DNA of 64,000 nucleotides. Source: Fen-1273 sp963748405. Its GTDB lineage: Bacteria; Bacteroidota; Ignavibacteria; UBA10030; UBA6906. The DNA lies in assembly GCA_963748405.1 (NCBI GenBank), contig CAVVIT010000007.1, positions 186,001 through 250,000 of the forward strand, in the 5' to 3' direction. Shown here in pieces: positions 16,358 to 25,967 of the stretch; within the stretch, counting starts at the first letter, position 1; the number at the start of each line of letters is the position of its first letter. The notes under the pieces were generated by a model, which was not told the DNA's origin, searched no databases, and saw only the letters and a list, made by a program, of their open reading frames with translations. The translations under genes and the position numbers were made by a program.

Positions 16358-17155
16358 GTGCGAAGCCCGCTGTCGTTCATCGTCATGTTCGTGACGGCTG
16401 TGTCTCCCCTCGTCGCCCAGGAGGCATCCCTGGACTACGTCGGCGGGGCCTTCGGCGGGAGCGATTTCCACCTGAGGGATGATCACGCCTCCCCCCTGAT
16501 ATTCAGCGCCTGGGGAGGGACGCCGGCGCTCCAGTACATCCACGCCGGGGAGGGGAACAGGCAGTATGCCGAGGCGTCGTACTGTTTCGCCCTCATCGCC
16601 GCACCACCGGAGAATTTCCGGACGGATAACTGGCGCGGCCGCATCCGGTACGCGTACCTCGTGTCCGCCGCGGAGTTCGGTCCGGGGGACCGCCCGTTCC
16701 GTCTCTTCGTCGGAGGGTCGCTGAACTCGTTTCTGAGCCGGTCGAACTACTATTATTTCATCAAGCCGCTCAACGGGTACACGACGGCCATCGACTCGTG
16801 GTACTGGAGCACGTCGATCGACGCCGCGGTCCACCTGGAATACGGGATCGCCGAACGGGAATTCGTCTCCCTGCAATGCTTCGTCCCCCTCATCGGCAAT
16901 GTCTCCCGCCCCGCCTATTCGCCGAGCCTGGACTATTCCTACACGGAGAACACGTTCAGGATGAAAATGTTCGGCCGGACGGAGTTCTTTCCGAAGAACC
17001 TCTCGTGCGACGTGCTCCTGTCGATCCAGTTCCCCGTCGTCTGGCGTTTCAATGCCGGGGCGAGCTACGAGTTGTACTACGCGTCGTACGATCTCCCGCG
17101 CGAGGTGAAGATGTACATGAACAACCTGCGCGTCGGGGCATTTTTCTGCTTGTAG
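16358..17155 (+). CDS. Predicted outer-membrane beta-barrel protein, unknown function
   Basis: 265 residues from a GTG preceded by GGAAGG at seven bases. This start gives a clean signal peptide (RSPLSFIVMFVTAVSPLVAQ), which the in-frame upstream start at 16289 would bury. The mature protein is rich in aromatic residues in alternating patterns (LFVGGSLNSFLSRSNYYYF, GASYELYYASYDL) and ends VGAFFCL, suggesting an 8-12-stranded barrel. No family was recognised. It is 12 bases upstream of an S41-protease lipoprotein and probably shares its transcript. Confidence 0.7.
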   Translation: MRSPLSFIVMFVTAVSPLVAQEASLDYVGGAFGGSDFHLRDDHASPLIFSAWGGTPALQYIHAGEGNRQYAEASYCFALIAAPPENFRTDNWRGRIRYAYLVSAAEFGPGDRPFRLFVGGSLNSFLSRSNYYYFIKPLNGYTTAIDSWYWSTSIDAAVHLEYGIAEREFVSLQCFVPLIGNVSRPAYSPSLDYSYTENTFRMKMFGRTEFFPKNLSCDVLLSIQFPVVWRFNAGASYELYYASYDLPREVKMYMNNLRVGAFFCL

Positions 17156-17167
17156 GAGTCCTGAACG

Positions 17168-18208
17168 ATGAAACTCGCGCTCCCCGCTGCGATCGGTGCG
17201 CTCCTTCTGCTCGCGGGATGTGAAAAGGCGTTCCTGGGGCCGCAGCCGGAGAACACCCCCGGGGAGAACTTCGACCTTCTCTGGAAGGCGTTCGATGAGA
17301 ATTATGCGAACTTCCCGGTCAAGCCGGTCAACTGGGATTCGCTCCGCGTGTTCTACCGCTCGATGATCACCCCTTCGACGTCGGAAACGGGGCTCTGGAA
17401 CGTATCGACGGGTCTCCTGGCGAACCTCGACGACGGACACGTGAAGCTGTACAACAGCGACTATTCGATGGGTTTTGACGCGAGCCATCTCTTCACGAGG
17501 AAAGCGGACGACTTCAGCCTCGACCTCGTGAAGTCCGCCTACCTCGCATCGCCCGGCGTTGCCGGCGCCGGCCTCATCACCTGGGGGAAGATCAGGAACC
17601 GGAACATCGGGTACATTCACATCGCGTCGTTTACCTCCGACGTCGGCAACGGCGCTGACTGGGCATACGAGATCGACGGCGTCCTCGCGTCCCTGAAGGA
17701 CACGGACGGGCTGATCCTCGACGTGCGGAACAACGGCGGCGGTCTTGTGGTGACGCTGCAGATCATCGCATCGGCGTTCATCGACCACAGCATACTGTAC
17801 TTCTACCAGAGGCCGAAGAGCGGGCCGAAGCACGACGATTTCGGAAACCCGATCGCGCTCGTGGTCTCCCCCAGGGCCGGGGCCCCGGGGTACGGGAAGA
17901 AGATATGCTTCCTGACGAACAGGTTTTCGGCGAGCGGGGCGGAGCACCTGACGCAGATCTTCCGGTCGCTCAGCACGGTGACGCAGGTCGGCGACACCAC
18001 CTTCGGTGCGTTCGGCGACATCATCAGCGTCGGCCAGCTCCCCAACGGATGGACGTTCACGTACCCGTGCCGTTTTACGACGACGCCGGACGGGAGGTGC
18101 TTCGAGGGGATCGGGATCGTCCCCGACGTCCTTGTCAGGAACTCCGCCGCGGACATCAACGGCGGCGTTGACCGGGTGATGGAGTACGCGATTGCCCATA
18201 TTCCCTGA
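17168..18208 (+). CDS. S41-family (C-terminal-processing-like) peptidase, lipoprotein
   Basis: 346 residues with a lipoprotein signal (LLLLAGCEK; lipidated Cys near 19). An N-terminal helical segment (FDLLWKAFDENYANF) and LANLDDGHVKL precede the catalytic core: IGYIHIASFTSD, LILDVRNNGGG, and RFSASGAEHL with the likely nucleophile Ser (consensus SAxE). There is a substrate-binding TFGAFGD loop and a C-terminal EGIGIVPDV as in tail-specific proteases. A PDZ domain is not evident between these parts, as in the tricorn/IRBP-like subgroup. It probably acts on the periplasmic face of a membrane. The substrate is unknown; the barrel protein upstream is a possible partner. Confidence 0.85.
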   Translation: MKLALPAAIGALLLLAGCEKAFLGPQPENTPGENFDLLWKAFDENYANFPVKPVNWDSLRVFYRSMITPSTSETGLWNVSTGLLANLDDGHVKLYNSDYSMGFDASHLFTRKADDFSLDLVKSAYLASPGVAGAGLITWGKIRNRNIGYIHIASFTSDVGNGADWAYEIDGVLASLKDTDGLILDVRNNGGGLVVTLQIIASAFIDHSILYFYQRPKSGPKHDDFGNPIALVVSPRAGAPGYGKKICFLTNRFSASGAEHLTQIFRSLSTVTQVGDTTFGAFGDIISVGQLPNGWTFTYPCRFTTTPDGRCFEGIGIVPDVLVRNSAADINGGVDRVMEYAIAHIP

Positions 18209-18216
18209 CCACTTCA

Positions 18217-18246
18217 TTGATTGTTCGTTCAAAATGTGCGTAATTT
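18217..18246 (+). promoter_or_regulatory. Candidate sigma-70 promoter of the TonB-receptor operon
   Basis: TTGATT and TAATTT with an 18-base spacer just after the S41 gene. Transcription would begin near 18254, which supports the receptor start at 18305 rather than the in-frame TTG at 18221. Confidence 0.4.
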
Positions 18247-18304
18247 GAGACCAAAGCTCCGACCCGGCCTCCCGTCCTTTCTTTTGCGAATTTCCCTTTT
18301 GACG

Positions 18305-20563
18305 ATGACGTCTGTCCGCTTCTTCCTCTGTGTCTCCGCCTGCGCGTGCGTGATGTCGGCGTCCGCCGCGGGGTCCGGCGCATTTCCCCGGCCGGCCGGC
18401 GGGACGAATGCGGGGGGGGACATCCAGGGGGTCGTCTCCGACAGCGCGACGGGAGAGCGTATCCCCGGCGCGAACGTGATCGTGCGTGGAACGAACCGTG
18501 GCTCCGCGACGAACAACAACGGGTTCTACCTGATTTCCTCCGTCCCCCCCGGGGAGTGCGAGATCGTCATCAGCGCGGTGGGGTACCTGCGGAGGGTCAT
18601 CCCCCTTGAGGTCGGCGCGACGGGGGCGCAGACGGTGAACATCCGCCTGGCCGCCCGGCTCATCGAGACCGGCGAGGTGGTGGTCCAGACGCAGTCGATC
18701 TCCGCGCTCACGGAGAGGAGCGCGAGCGTCCACATCATCACGCCGAAAGAGCTGCAGCGGCTCCCGGCGGCGGGACAGCAGGATCTCCTCCGTTCGCTCC
18801 AGATACTGCCCGGCATCACCTCCACCTCCGACGTCAGCGCAAAGTTCTTCGTCCGGGGCGGGGCGGGCGATCAGAACCTCATCCTCCTGGACGGGATGAA
18901 AGTCTACAATCCCTTCCACGCCTTCGGCCTGTTCAGCATCCTCGATCCCGACATCATCCGGAACGCCGAGGTCTACACGGGCGCGTTCCCCGCGGGGTAC
19001 GGCGGAAGGCTCTCCTCGGTCGTGAACGTGACGACGAGGGACGGAAATCTGAACCACGTCTCGGGGAATGCCAACGTCAATTTCCTCTCCGGGAAACTCG
19101 AGCTCGACGGGCCGATCGGGGACGACAATTCCTGGATGGTGAGCGGGAGGACGTCGCTCCTGACGAACACGATCGACAAACTGATACCGAATGCCGCGCC
19201 GATGTCGTTCACCGACCTGTTCTTCAAGGGGACGATCGGGACGTCGACGGGACGGTTCGGCCTGAGGGGCTTCACGAGCGGGGACGACGTGAAGCCGCCC
19301 GGCCTCGATCAGCCGAACTACTCGTGGCGCAACGCCGCGTTTTCCGCCGTGTTCTCGTCCCTCATCGCCGACCGGCTGTATTTCGACGCATCGACGAGCT
19401 ACTCCCGTTCGGCGATCGAACAGGTGCCGAAGGCGCCGGGACTCGTGAACCCCGCCTCGTCGCTCCTGGAGGAGGTGAATTTCCGCGCGGAGATGACGTC
19501 GTTCCTCGAGGGGCAGAACACGCTCTTTGAAGGGTTCGAATTCAATTTCCCGACCGTGACGGATTCGCTCTACGTGAGAAACGTGTACCCCCGCGAGTAC
19601 AGGGAATCCACGCTGGAATGGTACGCGTGGGTCCGGTACGCGGGAGTGGCGGGCGCGGTCCGGTATGATCTCGGAATTCATGCCGACGTCGGCCTGGCGA
19701 TCGGGGGAGGAACGCTCCTGCAGTGCGCGCAGCCCCGGTTCACGCTCTCGTACGATTTCGGGGGGAGCTGGATCGCCAAGGCGTCGTTCGGCGTGTTTAC
19801 GCAGAACCTCATCACCGTCAGCAACGAGGACGATCTCATCTCCCTGTTTGACGCGTGGGTGATACTTCCGGACAACCTCCGCCCGGAGGAAGCCCGGCAC
19901 TACGTCCTGGGCATCGAGGGGAACATCCTCCCGTCGCTGGCGGCGAGCCTGCAGGGCTACATCAAGGACTACAGGTCCCTGACGCTCTACAATTCGAACA
20001 AGGTATTCCCGGAAGATCCCGATTACTTAAGCGGCACGGGACTCGCCCGGGGGCTCGAATTGCTCCTCCGGTACGGCTCTCCGCTGCTCGATCTCTACGG
20101 CTCGTACGCTCTTGCGGGAGTCACCGTCTCGGCAAACGGCGTCACGTACGCTCCCCGGTACGACAGGCGCCACACCGTCAAGGCGATCGGCACGATCCAC
20201 ATACTTGAAGGGCTCGACGGCACGCTCCGCTGGGAATACGGGAGCGGGTACCCGTTCACGCAGAACGACGGATCGTATTCCAGGCTGACGCTCGGCGACA
20301 TCGGGACCGACCCCCTTCCCGAGGGGGGCGGCGACGTCACCGCCGCGCTCGGCGCCAAGAACGCTGCGCGGCTCCCGGCCTACCACAGGATGGATGCCGG
20401 TGTTTCGTATCGCATCACGGTGGGGATGTTCAGGGGGACCGTGGGGGTAAGCATCATCAATCTCTACGACGCGAAGAACATACTGTATTACAACCGGAAC
20501 ACGGGGAAGACCGCCTACATGACGCCGTTTCTGCCGACCGCTTCGTTCACGCTGGAATTCTAG
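18305..20563 (+). CDS. TonB-dependent outer-membrane receptor with carboxypeptidase-regulatory N-domain
   Basis: 752 residues. The ATG at 18305 gives a signal peptide (TSVRFFLCVSACACVMSASA). Residues about 40-120 are a CarboxypepD_reg-like beta-sandwich: IQGVVSDSATGERIPGANVI, then GFYLISSVPPGECEIVISAVG. A plug domain follows (LRSLQILPGITSTSDVSAKF, FVRGGAGDQNLILLDGMKVY, AGYGGRLSSVVNVTTRDG), then a C-terminal barrel ending FTLEF with the terminal aromatic typical of barrels. Such receptors import ligands energised by TonB/ExbBD. The DUF4249 lipoprotein two bases downstream is its usual partner in Bacteroidota. The ligand is unknown; this is not a SusC (shorter, no SusD). Confidence 0.93.
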   Translation: MTSVRFFLCVSACACVMSASAAGSGAFPRPAGGTNAGGDIQGVVSDSATGERIPGANVIVRGTNRGSATNNNGFYLISSVPPGECEIVISAVGYLRRVIPLEVGATGAQTVNIRLAARLIETGEVVVQTQSISALTERSASVHIITPKELQRLPAAGQQDLLRSLQILPGITSTSDVSAKFFVRGGAGDQNLILLDGMKVYNPFHAFGLFSILDPDIIRNAEVYTGAFPAGYGGRLSSVVNVTTRDGNLNHVSGNANVNFLSGKLELDGPIGDDNSWMVSGRTSLLTNTIDKLIPNAAPMSFTDLFFKGTIGTSTGRFGLRGFTSGDDVKPPGLDQPNYSWRNAAFSAVFSSLIADRLYFDASTSYSRSAIEQVPKAPGLVNPASSLLEEVNFRAEMTSFLEGQNTLFEGFEFNFPTVTDSLYVRNVYPREYRESTLEWYAWVRYAGVAGAVRYDLGIHADVGLAIGGGTLLQCAQPRFTLSYDFGGSWIAKASFGVFTQNLITVSNEDDLISLFDAWVILPDNLRPEEARHYVLGIEGNILPSLAASLQGYIKDYRSLTLYNSNKVFPEDPDYLSGTGLARGLELLLRYGSPLLDLYGSYALAGVTVSANGVTYAPRYDRRHTVKAIGTIHILEGLDGTLRWEYGSGYPFTQNDGSYSRLTLGDIGTDPLPEGGGDVTAALGAKNAARLPAYHRMDAGVSYRITVGMFRGTVGVSIINLYDAKNILYYNRNTGKTAYMTPFLPTASFTLEF

Positions 20564-20565
20564 CG

Positions 20566-21465
20566 ATGAAACGGGCACTCTCCATACTGGGTGTTGCCGT
20601 GATTCTCCTCGCGGGGTGCAATCAGCCGTTCGAGCCGAACGGTCCGGTGAGCAGCAATCTTGTCGTCTACTGCATCCTGAGCGCCAGGAGCGATACCCAG
20701 TACGTCCGCGTCTCCTCGACGTTCGGGACTCCTCCCGCTCCGGAGATACGGGACGCGTCGGTGAGCCTCATTGCCGCAGGGCGTTCAATCGCGTTCCGGG
20801 ACACGACGGTCCTCTGGAGCGATACCTCGGGCAATCCCGTGCCGACGAACGTCTACGTCGCCTACAATACAAAGATCACGGGAAATTATCCCTACCAGCT
20901 CCTTGTCACGACCCCCGGGGGGCTGGAGGCATCGGCAGGGATCACGACGCTCAGCTCCCCCTACTTCTCACTTGCGCCGGGGAACACGCAGGGGTTCTTC
21001 GTGCTGAACAGGAAATTCAATTCCGTGGCCGGGGCCGCCGTGCTCCATTTCTACCTGGACTACTACGTTCTGGTCAACAACGGCTGGGTGCTGCGGACGG
21101 AGGAGGTCCCGACGGGGAGTTACGATGACGCATCAGGGAACGAGGTCCTGCTGTATCCGTCGTTTTCCCCCGTGGCCGTGCTCGCATCGGGGGGCATGAC
21201 GGTTTCGATCGATTCCACGCTCTTCCAGGTGTCGAGGGCCCGCGTCCTCAAACGCTATGCCCCCGCACCTGTCGTGTACCTTGACATACGGTTCGTCCTG
21301 ACGCAGATCGACGACGTCCTGTACGATTACTATTACCTGACGAACGGCCCGGTGGACAATTCCTCGATCCGGCTGGACGTCCCGGACTTCACGAACATCC
21401 ACGGAGGGTTCGGCGTGTTCGGAAGCCGGTCGGACAACATTCTCCTCTTCCCCCTGCAACGATGA
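20566..21465 (+). CDS. DUF4249-family lipoprotein, partner of the TonB receptor
   Basis: 299 residues with a lipoprotein signal (ALSILGVAVILLAGCNQPF). The N-terminal half has the DUF4249 pattern: NLVVYCILSARSDTQYVRVS, then IRDASVSLIAAGRS and NYPYQLLVTTPGG. The C-terminal half continues the beta-rich fold. DUF4249 proteins are typically encoded directly after CarboxypepD_reg TonB receptors and are thought to be surface or periplasmic lipoproteins aiding ligand capture. The two-base spacing to the receptor indicates one operon. The exact role is not established. Confidence 0.8.
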   Translation: MKRALSILGVAVILLAGCNQPFEPNGPVSSNLVVYCILSARSDTQYVRVSSTFGTPPAPEIRDASVSLIAAGRSIAFRDTTVLWSDTSGNPVPTNVYVAYNTKITGNYPYQLLVTTPGGLEASAGITTLSSPYFSLAPGNTQGFFVLNRKFNSVAGAAVLHFYLDYYVLVNNGWVLRTEEVPTGSYDDASGNEVLLYPSFSPVAVLASGGMTVSIDSTLFQVSRARVLKRYAPAPVVYLDIRFVLTQIDDVLYDYYYLTNGPVDNSSIRLDVPDFTNIHGGFGVFGSRSDNILLFPLQR

Positions 21466-21515
21466 GGTGCAGCCACCCGGCTCGCCTTCCCCTCATGCCC
21501 GGCAGCAACCTTCGT

Positions 21516-23654
21516 TCAGCGGATATAGACCATCCTCCCGCTTTTCAGAAATCTGCGTGAGCCCGTTCCCGGCGTGAGGACCTCGATCCTGTAGAAATAC
21601 ACCCCGGAGGCGACCGAGGGGTGCCACTCGACCGTGTGCGTTCCGGCGCTCACGTTCCCGCTGACGAGCCTGTCGATCTCCCTGCCGAGAGCGTCGAACA
21701 CCCCGAGGCGGACGTAGCCGTCCCCGGGTATCGTGTAGGAGATCCGTGTCGCGGGGTTGAACGGGTTCGGGTAGTTCTGCGCGAGGACGAATCCGCCGGG
21801 CGTTTCCACCGGGACCGCCGTACCGCCCGTGGAGAGAATTTCCGCCAGAGCTCTCCTGCACGATCCCCCGCCGGAGGTCCCCGCATAGACATCCTGCCCG
21901 TCGCTTGCGATCGATTTAATGGAAAGGACGGGAAGCCCCGAGTCCGCCTGCGTCCAGTGTGATCCGTTGTCGACGGAGAAGTACACGCCTGCGTCCGCGG
22001 TCCCCGCAAGGAGCGTCGTGCCGGTGACGGCGAGACACGTCACGCTGTGATTGTCGAGCCCTGTGTTGATCGGGTTCCATCCCCCGCCGTTGTCCGTTGA
22101 AAGAAACATCCCGGCCGCCGTGCTCAGGTAGGCGTCGGCGCCGGCGGCCGTGCAGGCGTGCGCGTGGAGGTCCTTCATCCCGGTGTTCGACTGCGCCCAC
22201 GTGATCCCCCCGTTGGAGGAGCGGTAGAGCCCTTTCCCGTTGGACGCCCCGTATGCGTACGGGGGAGCGGAAGCGAAACACTCGAAGTCGAGACCGTCAG
22301 TCCCGGGGGTTGTCCCGGCGCAGAATGCCCACGTCGCCCCGTTGTCCGTCGAGTAGTATGCGCCTTCCCCCGCCGGGGAGGCAAGAAGTGTTGCGCCGCA
22401 GCTTCCGACAGCGGAAATATACCCCGGGAAAAATGTGCCCCTCCACTGCGTGTCCCCCGGCTGGCGCACGAACGCCCCGCCCGAGGTTGTTCCGGCGAGG
22501 AGCGTCAACCCGGGGGCGGCGGCGATCGATGTGACGTTCGTCGCCGTCAGTCCCTCGTTCATCCTTGTCCAGGTTGTTCCCCGCGTGCTTGATGAGAACA
22601 CGCCTCCGCTGGTCCCGGCGTACACGCTCCCCCCGAGGAGAAGGAGCGAATTCACGGTGCTCTTGCTGAACCCCGTGGTAAGCTCCTGCCAGTGGACCCC
22701 CGCATCGCTCGAGAAGAGCACTCCGTCCGGCGTGCCGGCATAGAGCCCGGTGCCGTCCGCCTGGAGCGTGGAGACGGTGTTTTCTGCGGGGACAAGCGTG
22801 ACCGGCGTCCACGTGGTGCCGTTGTCGACCGACGCGAACATTCCTCCCGATGCCCCGCCGGCGAAGAGTGTCGATCCCCCGGCCGGAAGAGGGACCGCCG
22901 TGATCGACAGGAGGAATTCGTCTTTGAGCCCCGTGTTGGCCGTGTGCCACGAAGCCCCGTTGTCGGGGGAGACAAAGACGCCGGATCCGAATGTCGCGGC
23001 GTAGAGATTTCCCCCGGCGGAGGCGAACGCCATGACTTCAAGAGGGGAGACCCCCATGTCCACGGGAGTCCAGGTCTTGCCGGTATCCGCCGTCACGTAT
23101 GTGCCGTCGGTCGCCGTCCCGGCGAATATGAATGTGTCCTTGAAAAGAAAACAATTGACCTGCCTGAGCGCGAGTCCCCGCCCCGCGGGATACCAGTTCA
23201 CGCCGCCGTTCGGAGAATAAAATGCGCCGTAACTGCCGGGTCCGGCGATCAGCAGGTTTCCCGAGGAGGCAAGCGAAATGACGTTGTCGCTGATGAGGAG
23301 ATTCGTGGGATCGAGGAGCGGGGCTGTTGGGCCCCACGTCATCCCGGCGTCCGTGCTGGCGAACACGCCGCTTCCGGCGGTTGCAGCAAACACTCTCCCC
23401 CCCGCTGCGGCGAGTGCCGTGACATTGAGGTTCGTGATTCCGACGTTTGACGTTTGCCAGAGAAGCCCGCCGTTCGTCGATCGGGAGACCCCTCCCCCCG
23501 GCGTGCTTGCTAGCAGGACTCCGCCGGACTTGAGTATCGCGTTGACTGAGCCGGCCGCACCGGGAGGTCCGAGCTGGACCCACTGGGCCTGCGCTGCGCC
23601 TGAGAGGGACGTGTAGACAAGGAAGAGAAGGGAAATCCGGCGTGTGACGCCCAT
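21516..23654 (-). CDS. Secreted BNR/beta-propeller repeat protein with type IX sorting domain
   Basis: 712 residues. The ATG at 23654 gives a signal peptide (TRRISLLFLVYTSLSGAAQAQ); the frame stays open upstream without one. About ten repeats of roughly 40-45 residues follow, each with the cores LLASTPGGGVSRSTNGGLLWQ and STDAGMTW-like BNR/Asp-boxes (S-x-D-x-G-x-T-W), predicting one or two beta-propellers. The last 85 residues are a Por/T9SS C-terminal domain (NYPNPFNPATRISYTIP, LGVFDALGREIDRLVSG, GVYFYRIEV). It should be exported by Sec, then by the type IX system, to the surface. Sialidase catalytic residues are not evident; sortilin-type binding or photosynthesis-assembly-like propellers are closer. 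Divergent from the subtilisin gene. Confidence 0.88.
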   Translation of the reverse strand: MGVTRRISLLFLVYTSLSGAAQAQWVQLGPPGAAGSVNAILKSGGVLLASTPGGGVSRSTNGGLLWQTSNVGITNLNVTALAAAGGRVFAATAGSGVFASTDAGMTWGPTAPLLDPTNLLISDNVISLASSGNLLIAGPGSYGAFYSPNGGVNWYPAGRGLALRQVNCFLFKDTFIFAGTATDGTYVTADTGKTWTPVDMGVSPLEVMAFASAGGNLYAATFGSGVFVSPDNGASWHTANTGLKDEFLLSITAVPLPAGGSTLFAGGASGGMFASVDNGTTWTPVTLVPAENTVSTLQADGTGLYAGTPDGVLFSSDAGVHWQELTTGFSKSTVNSLLLLGGSVYAGTSGGVFSSSTRGTTWTRMNEGLTATNVTSIAAAPGLTLLAGTTSGGAFVRQPGDTQWRGTFFPGYISAVGSCGATLLASPAGEGAYYSTDNGATWAFCAGTTPGTDGLDFECFASAPPYAYGASNGKGLYRSSNGGITWAQSNTGMKDLHAHACTAAGADAYLSTAAGMFLSTDNGGGWNPINTGLDNHSVTCLAVTGTTLLAGTADAGVYFSVDNGSHWTQADSGLPVLSIKSIASDGQDVYAGTSGGGSCRRALAEILSTGGTAVPVETPGGFVLAQNYPNPFNPATRISYTIPGDGYVRLGVFDALGREIDRLVSGNVSAGTHTVEWHPSVASGVYFYRIEVLTPGTGSRRFLKSGRMVYIR

Positions 23655-23706
23655 TGTGAGTGTCCCTTGAAGAGGCGGAGGAAGGGATGTCGCACAGGAA
23701 CGCTCA

Positions 23707-23735
23707 AATATCACGAGATTCCCCGATACATTCAA
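23707..23735 (-). promoter_or_regulatory. Candidate sigma-70 promoter of the BNR-repeat gene
   Basis: Minus-strand TTGAAT and GATATT with a 17-base spacer. The transcript would start near 23700, about 45 bases before the chosen start codon at 23654, which supports that start. Confidence 0.45.
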
Positions 23736-23758
23736 GTCCGCTCCCGTGAAGCGTTTCC

Positions 23759-23787
23759 TTGACATGGAGTGTCTAATTTGGTACAGT
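23759..23787 (+). promoter_or_regulatory. Sigma-70 promoter of the subtilisin gene
   Basis: A consensus -35 (TTGACA) and a TACAGT -10 are separated by exactly 17 bases. Transcription would start near 23794, about 47 bases upstream of the ATG at 23841. It is divergent from the promoter at 23707-23735 with 23 bases between them. Confidence 0.6.
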
Positions 23788-23840
23788 TATATCATTCTGG
23801 TAGTTCATCTGACGATTATTTTTCTTGGGGGGCGGGAAAC

Positions 23841-25967
23841 ATGAAAAAGGTTTTGCTGCTCTGCACGATCGCATTCGTTGCGCCGGGTCTCCGTGCGGGG
23901 AGGGAGCCGGCGCTCAGGTCTTCCGACCTCGTTGCCGTGCCTGCGGACCTCGCCCGGAAGATCGGGAGCGGGAAGCTCATCGATGACGTGAGCAGGCAGG
24001 TCCTTCGCACGCGCTCGGGGCTGATGAAGGCCGCCGATGCAACGACGACCGTGCTCCTCTACTTCAGTGAGCGTCCTTCCGCCGGGAGCATCGAGTCGCT
24101 CGGGAATCTCGGCGTCCGGTGCTACTGGGAAACCTGGACCCCTCCGATGGACGGCCATCCGCTGGGATTCGTCGTCGCGACGATGCCCGCATCCAATTTC
24201 CTCGCCACGCTCGGCCTCGACTGCGTCGCGCGGATGGGGACGGCGAGGGCGCGTCACGTCCCCCGGAACAATCTGGCGGCGGTGAGCATCAGGGCGGATT
24301 CGGCGTGGATGAAGGGGTGGACCGGAACCGGGGTGAAGGTCGCCATACTTGATTCAGGGCTTGATACGGATCCGCTGAACCCCGATCTCCCCGCTACGAT
24401 CCAGGCGCGCGACTACTCCGCGTTCCCGGTTTCGATCGGAACGACGGTCCTGAACAAAGTCACCGGCCACGGGACCCACGTCACGGGAACGGTGCTTGGC
24501 AGAGGCGTGCTCTCCTCGGCCAACGCGGGGGGGCAGTACAACGGCAACGGATCGTACAGAGGGATGGCCCCTTCGGCGGGGCTGGTGTTCCTCAAGATCG
24601 GCGACGACACGACCGCGAGCAGTTCGTATGCGGCCGATGTTGCCGCGATGCACGCCGCCGTGGACACGTTTCAGGCGAACGTCCTCTCCATGAGCTACGG
24701 CGGATGGGACGCGTATCACGACGGCTCGGACCCCGAAGACCAGGTCGTCGACTGGGTGTACTCGAGGGGGGTCCCGTTCTTCATCGCGGCCGGAAACGAC
24801 GCGGACGATGACGACCACTGTTCGGGGACCGTCGGTGCGAACGATTCGACCGCGCTCATTCCCGTGTTCGTCTCCGGCGCGACGACGAACAGCACGATGC
24901 TCGCCTTCAATCTCGTCTGGCGTTCCCCCCTGGACAGCCCGGCGACGTCGATGGACCTGAGATATTACACCCAGTCGATGGGGCTTGTCCCCGCGACGCT
25001 GTACCAGCAGACCACGAGTACGCGCGGCACGAATTCCGAATACTCCGGATCAACCGGGTATGTTCCCGCCGGCAACCCTTCGTACTATCTCCGGGTGGTG
25101 AACCACTCTGCCCGGCCGCTGTTCTATCACATCTACGAAGACTTCGGGGACGGGAAAGTATACTTCGCCAACGGCGATCCGAACTACACGATAAGCCAGC
25201 CCGCGAGCGCCGATCACGCGTTTGCCATGGCCGCGTACATCAACAGGACGTACTGGACGGCATACAACAACGTGGTCTGGGGTTTCGGCTATGCATCCAC
25301 GGGGATCATCGCCCCCTGGTCGAGCCTGGGCCCGCGCGTGGACGGGCATCTCAAGCCCGATATCGCTGCGCCCGGGAGCGTCACGATATCGATGCGCGAC
25401 AGGCACGTGTACTCCTACCCCGACGATTACTGGGTTGCGAGCAACGGCACGTCCCGGGACTCGGCGTACTACGTGATGGAAGGTACGAGCATGGCGACCC
25501 CCGTCGGCGCCGGTGCGGCGGCCGTCATACTCAGCAAATCCCCGTCGCTCACCGCGGAGCAGGTCTACAGTGCGATGAGAAACGGCGCCATCACCGACGG
25601 GAACACGGGAGGTGTGCCGAACACGACCTGGGGGTCCGGAAAGCTGAACGTCAACGCGGCGCTCGCGGTTGCGACGGATGTCCAGCCGTCTCCGGGCGTG
25701 CCGGTTGCGTTTTCGCTGGGACAGAATTATCCCAACCCGTTCAACCCGTCGACAGTGATCGAGTATGTTCTTCCGCGGAGCGGTCTCGTGACGCTCGAAG
25801 TGTTCGACGTCCTGGGGCGCGTCGTCCGCACGCTCGTAAGCGGGTTCCAGGGATTCGGTCCCCACAGCGTACGGTTTGACGGCACGGGGCTCTCGAGCGG
25901 TGTCTACTTCTACAGGCTCAGGTCAGGAGGTTTCTCCGCCACGAAAAGACTTATTGTTCTGAGGTGA
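23841..25967 (+). CDS. Secreted subtilisin-like serine protease (S8) with type IX sorting domain
   Basis: 708 residues. The ATG at 23841 follows the promoter and gives a signal peptide (KKVLLLCTIAFVAPGLRAG). A prodomain-like segment (about 30-140) precedes the S8 catalytic domain: Asp171 (VAILDSGLD), His210 (GHGTHVTGT) and Ser550 (GTSMATP), with oxyanion Asn in FIAAGND. A beta-rich insert lies between His and Ser. Residues about 625-708 are a Por/T9SS C-terminal domain (LGQNYPNPFNPSTVIEYVLP, EVFDVLGRVVRTLVSG, GVYFYRLRSG). The enzyme should act outside the cell, probably in protein degradation. The stop overlaps the next gene by four bases. Confidence 0.94.
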   Translation: MKKVLLLCTIAFVAPGLRAGREPALRSSDLVAVPADLARKIGSGKLIDDVSRQVLRTRSGLMKAADATTTVLLYFSERPSAGSIESLGNLGVRCYWETWTPPMDGHPLGFVVATMPASNFLATLGLDCVARMGTARARHVPRNNLAAVSIRADSAWMKGWTGTGVKVAILDSGLDTDPLNPDLPATIQARDYSAFPVSIGTTVLNKVTGHGTHVTGTVLGRGVLSSANAGGQYNGNGSYRGMAPSAGLVFLKIGDDTTASSSYAADVAAMHAAVDTFQANVLSMSYGGWDAYHDGSDPEDQVVDWVYSRGVPFFIAAGNDADDDDHCSGTVGANDSTALIPVFVSGATTNSTMLAFNLVWRSPLDSPATSMDLRYYTQSMGLVPATLYQQTTSTRGTNSEYSGSTGYVPAGNPSYYLRVVNHSARPLFYHIYEDFGDGKVYFANGDPNYTISQPASADHAFAMAAYINRTYWTAYNNVVWGFGYASTGIIAPWSSLGPRVDGHLKPDIAAPGSVTISMRDRHVYSYPDDYWVASNGTSRDSAYYVMEGTSMATPVGAGAAAVILSKSPSLTAEQVYSAMRNGAITDGNTGGVPNTTWGSGKLNVNAALAVATDVQPSPGVPVAFSLGQNYPNPFNPSTVIEYVLPRSGLVTLEVFDVLGRVVRTLVSGFQGFGPHSVRFDGTGLSSGVYFYRLRSGGFSATKRLIVLR

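Noticed and set aside
16304..19900. Open frame of about 1200 codons on the minus strand
   Set aside because: It covers the barrel protein, S41 protease and TonB receptor genes, which are clear on the + strand. Its translation is Arg/Pro/Val-rich without domains, as expected for the antisense of GC-rich genes.
21516..23654. Sialidase
   Set aside because: Asp-box/BNR repeats are present, but the Arg triad and other sialidase active-site residues could not be located; a non-enzymatic propeller is more likely.
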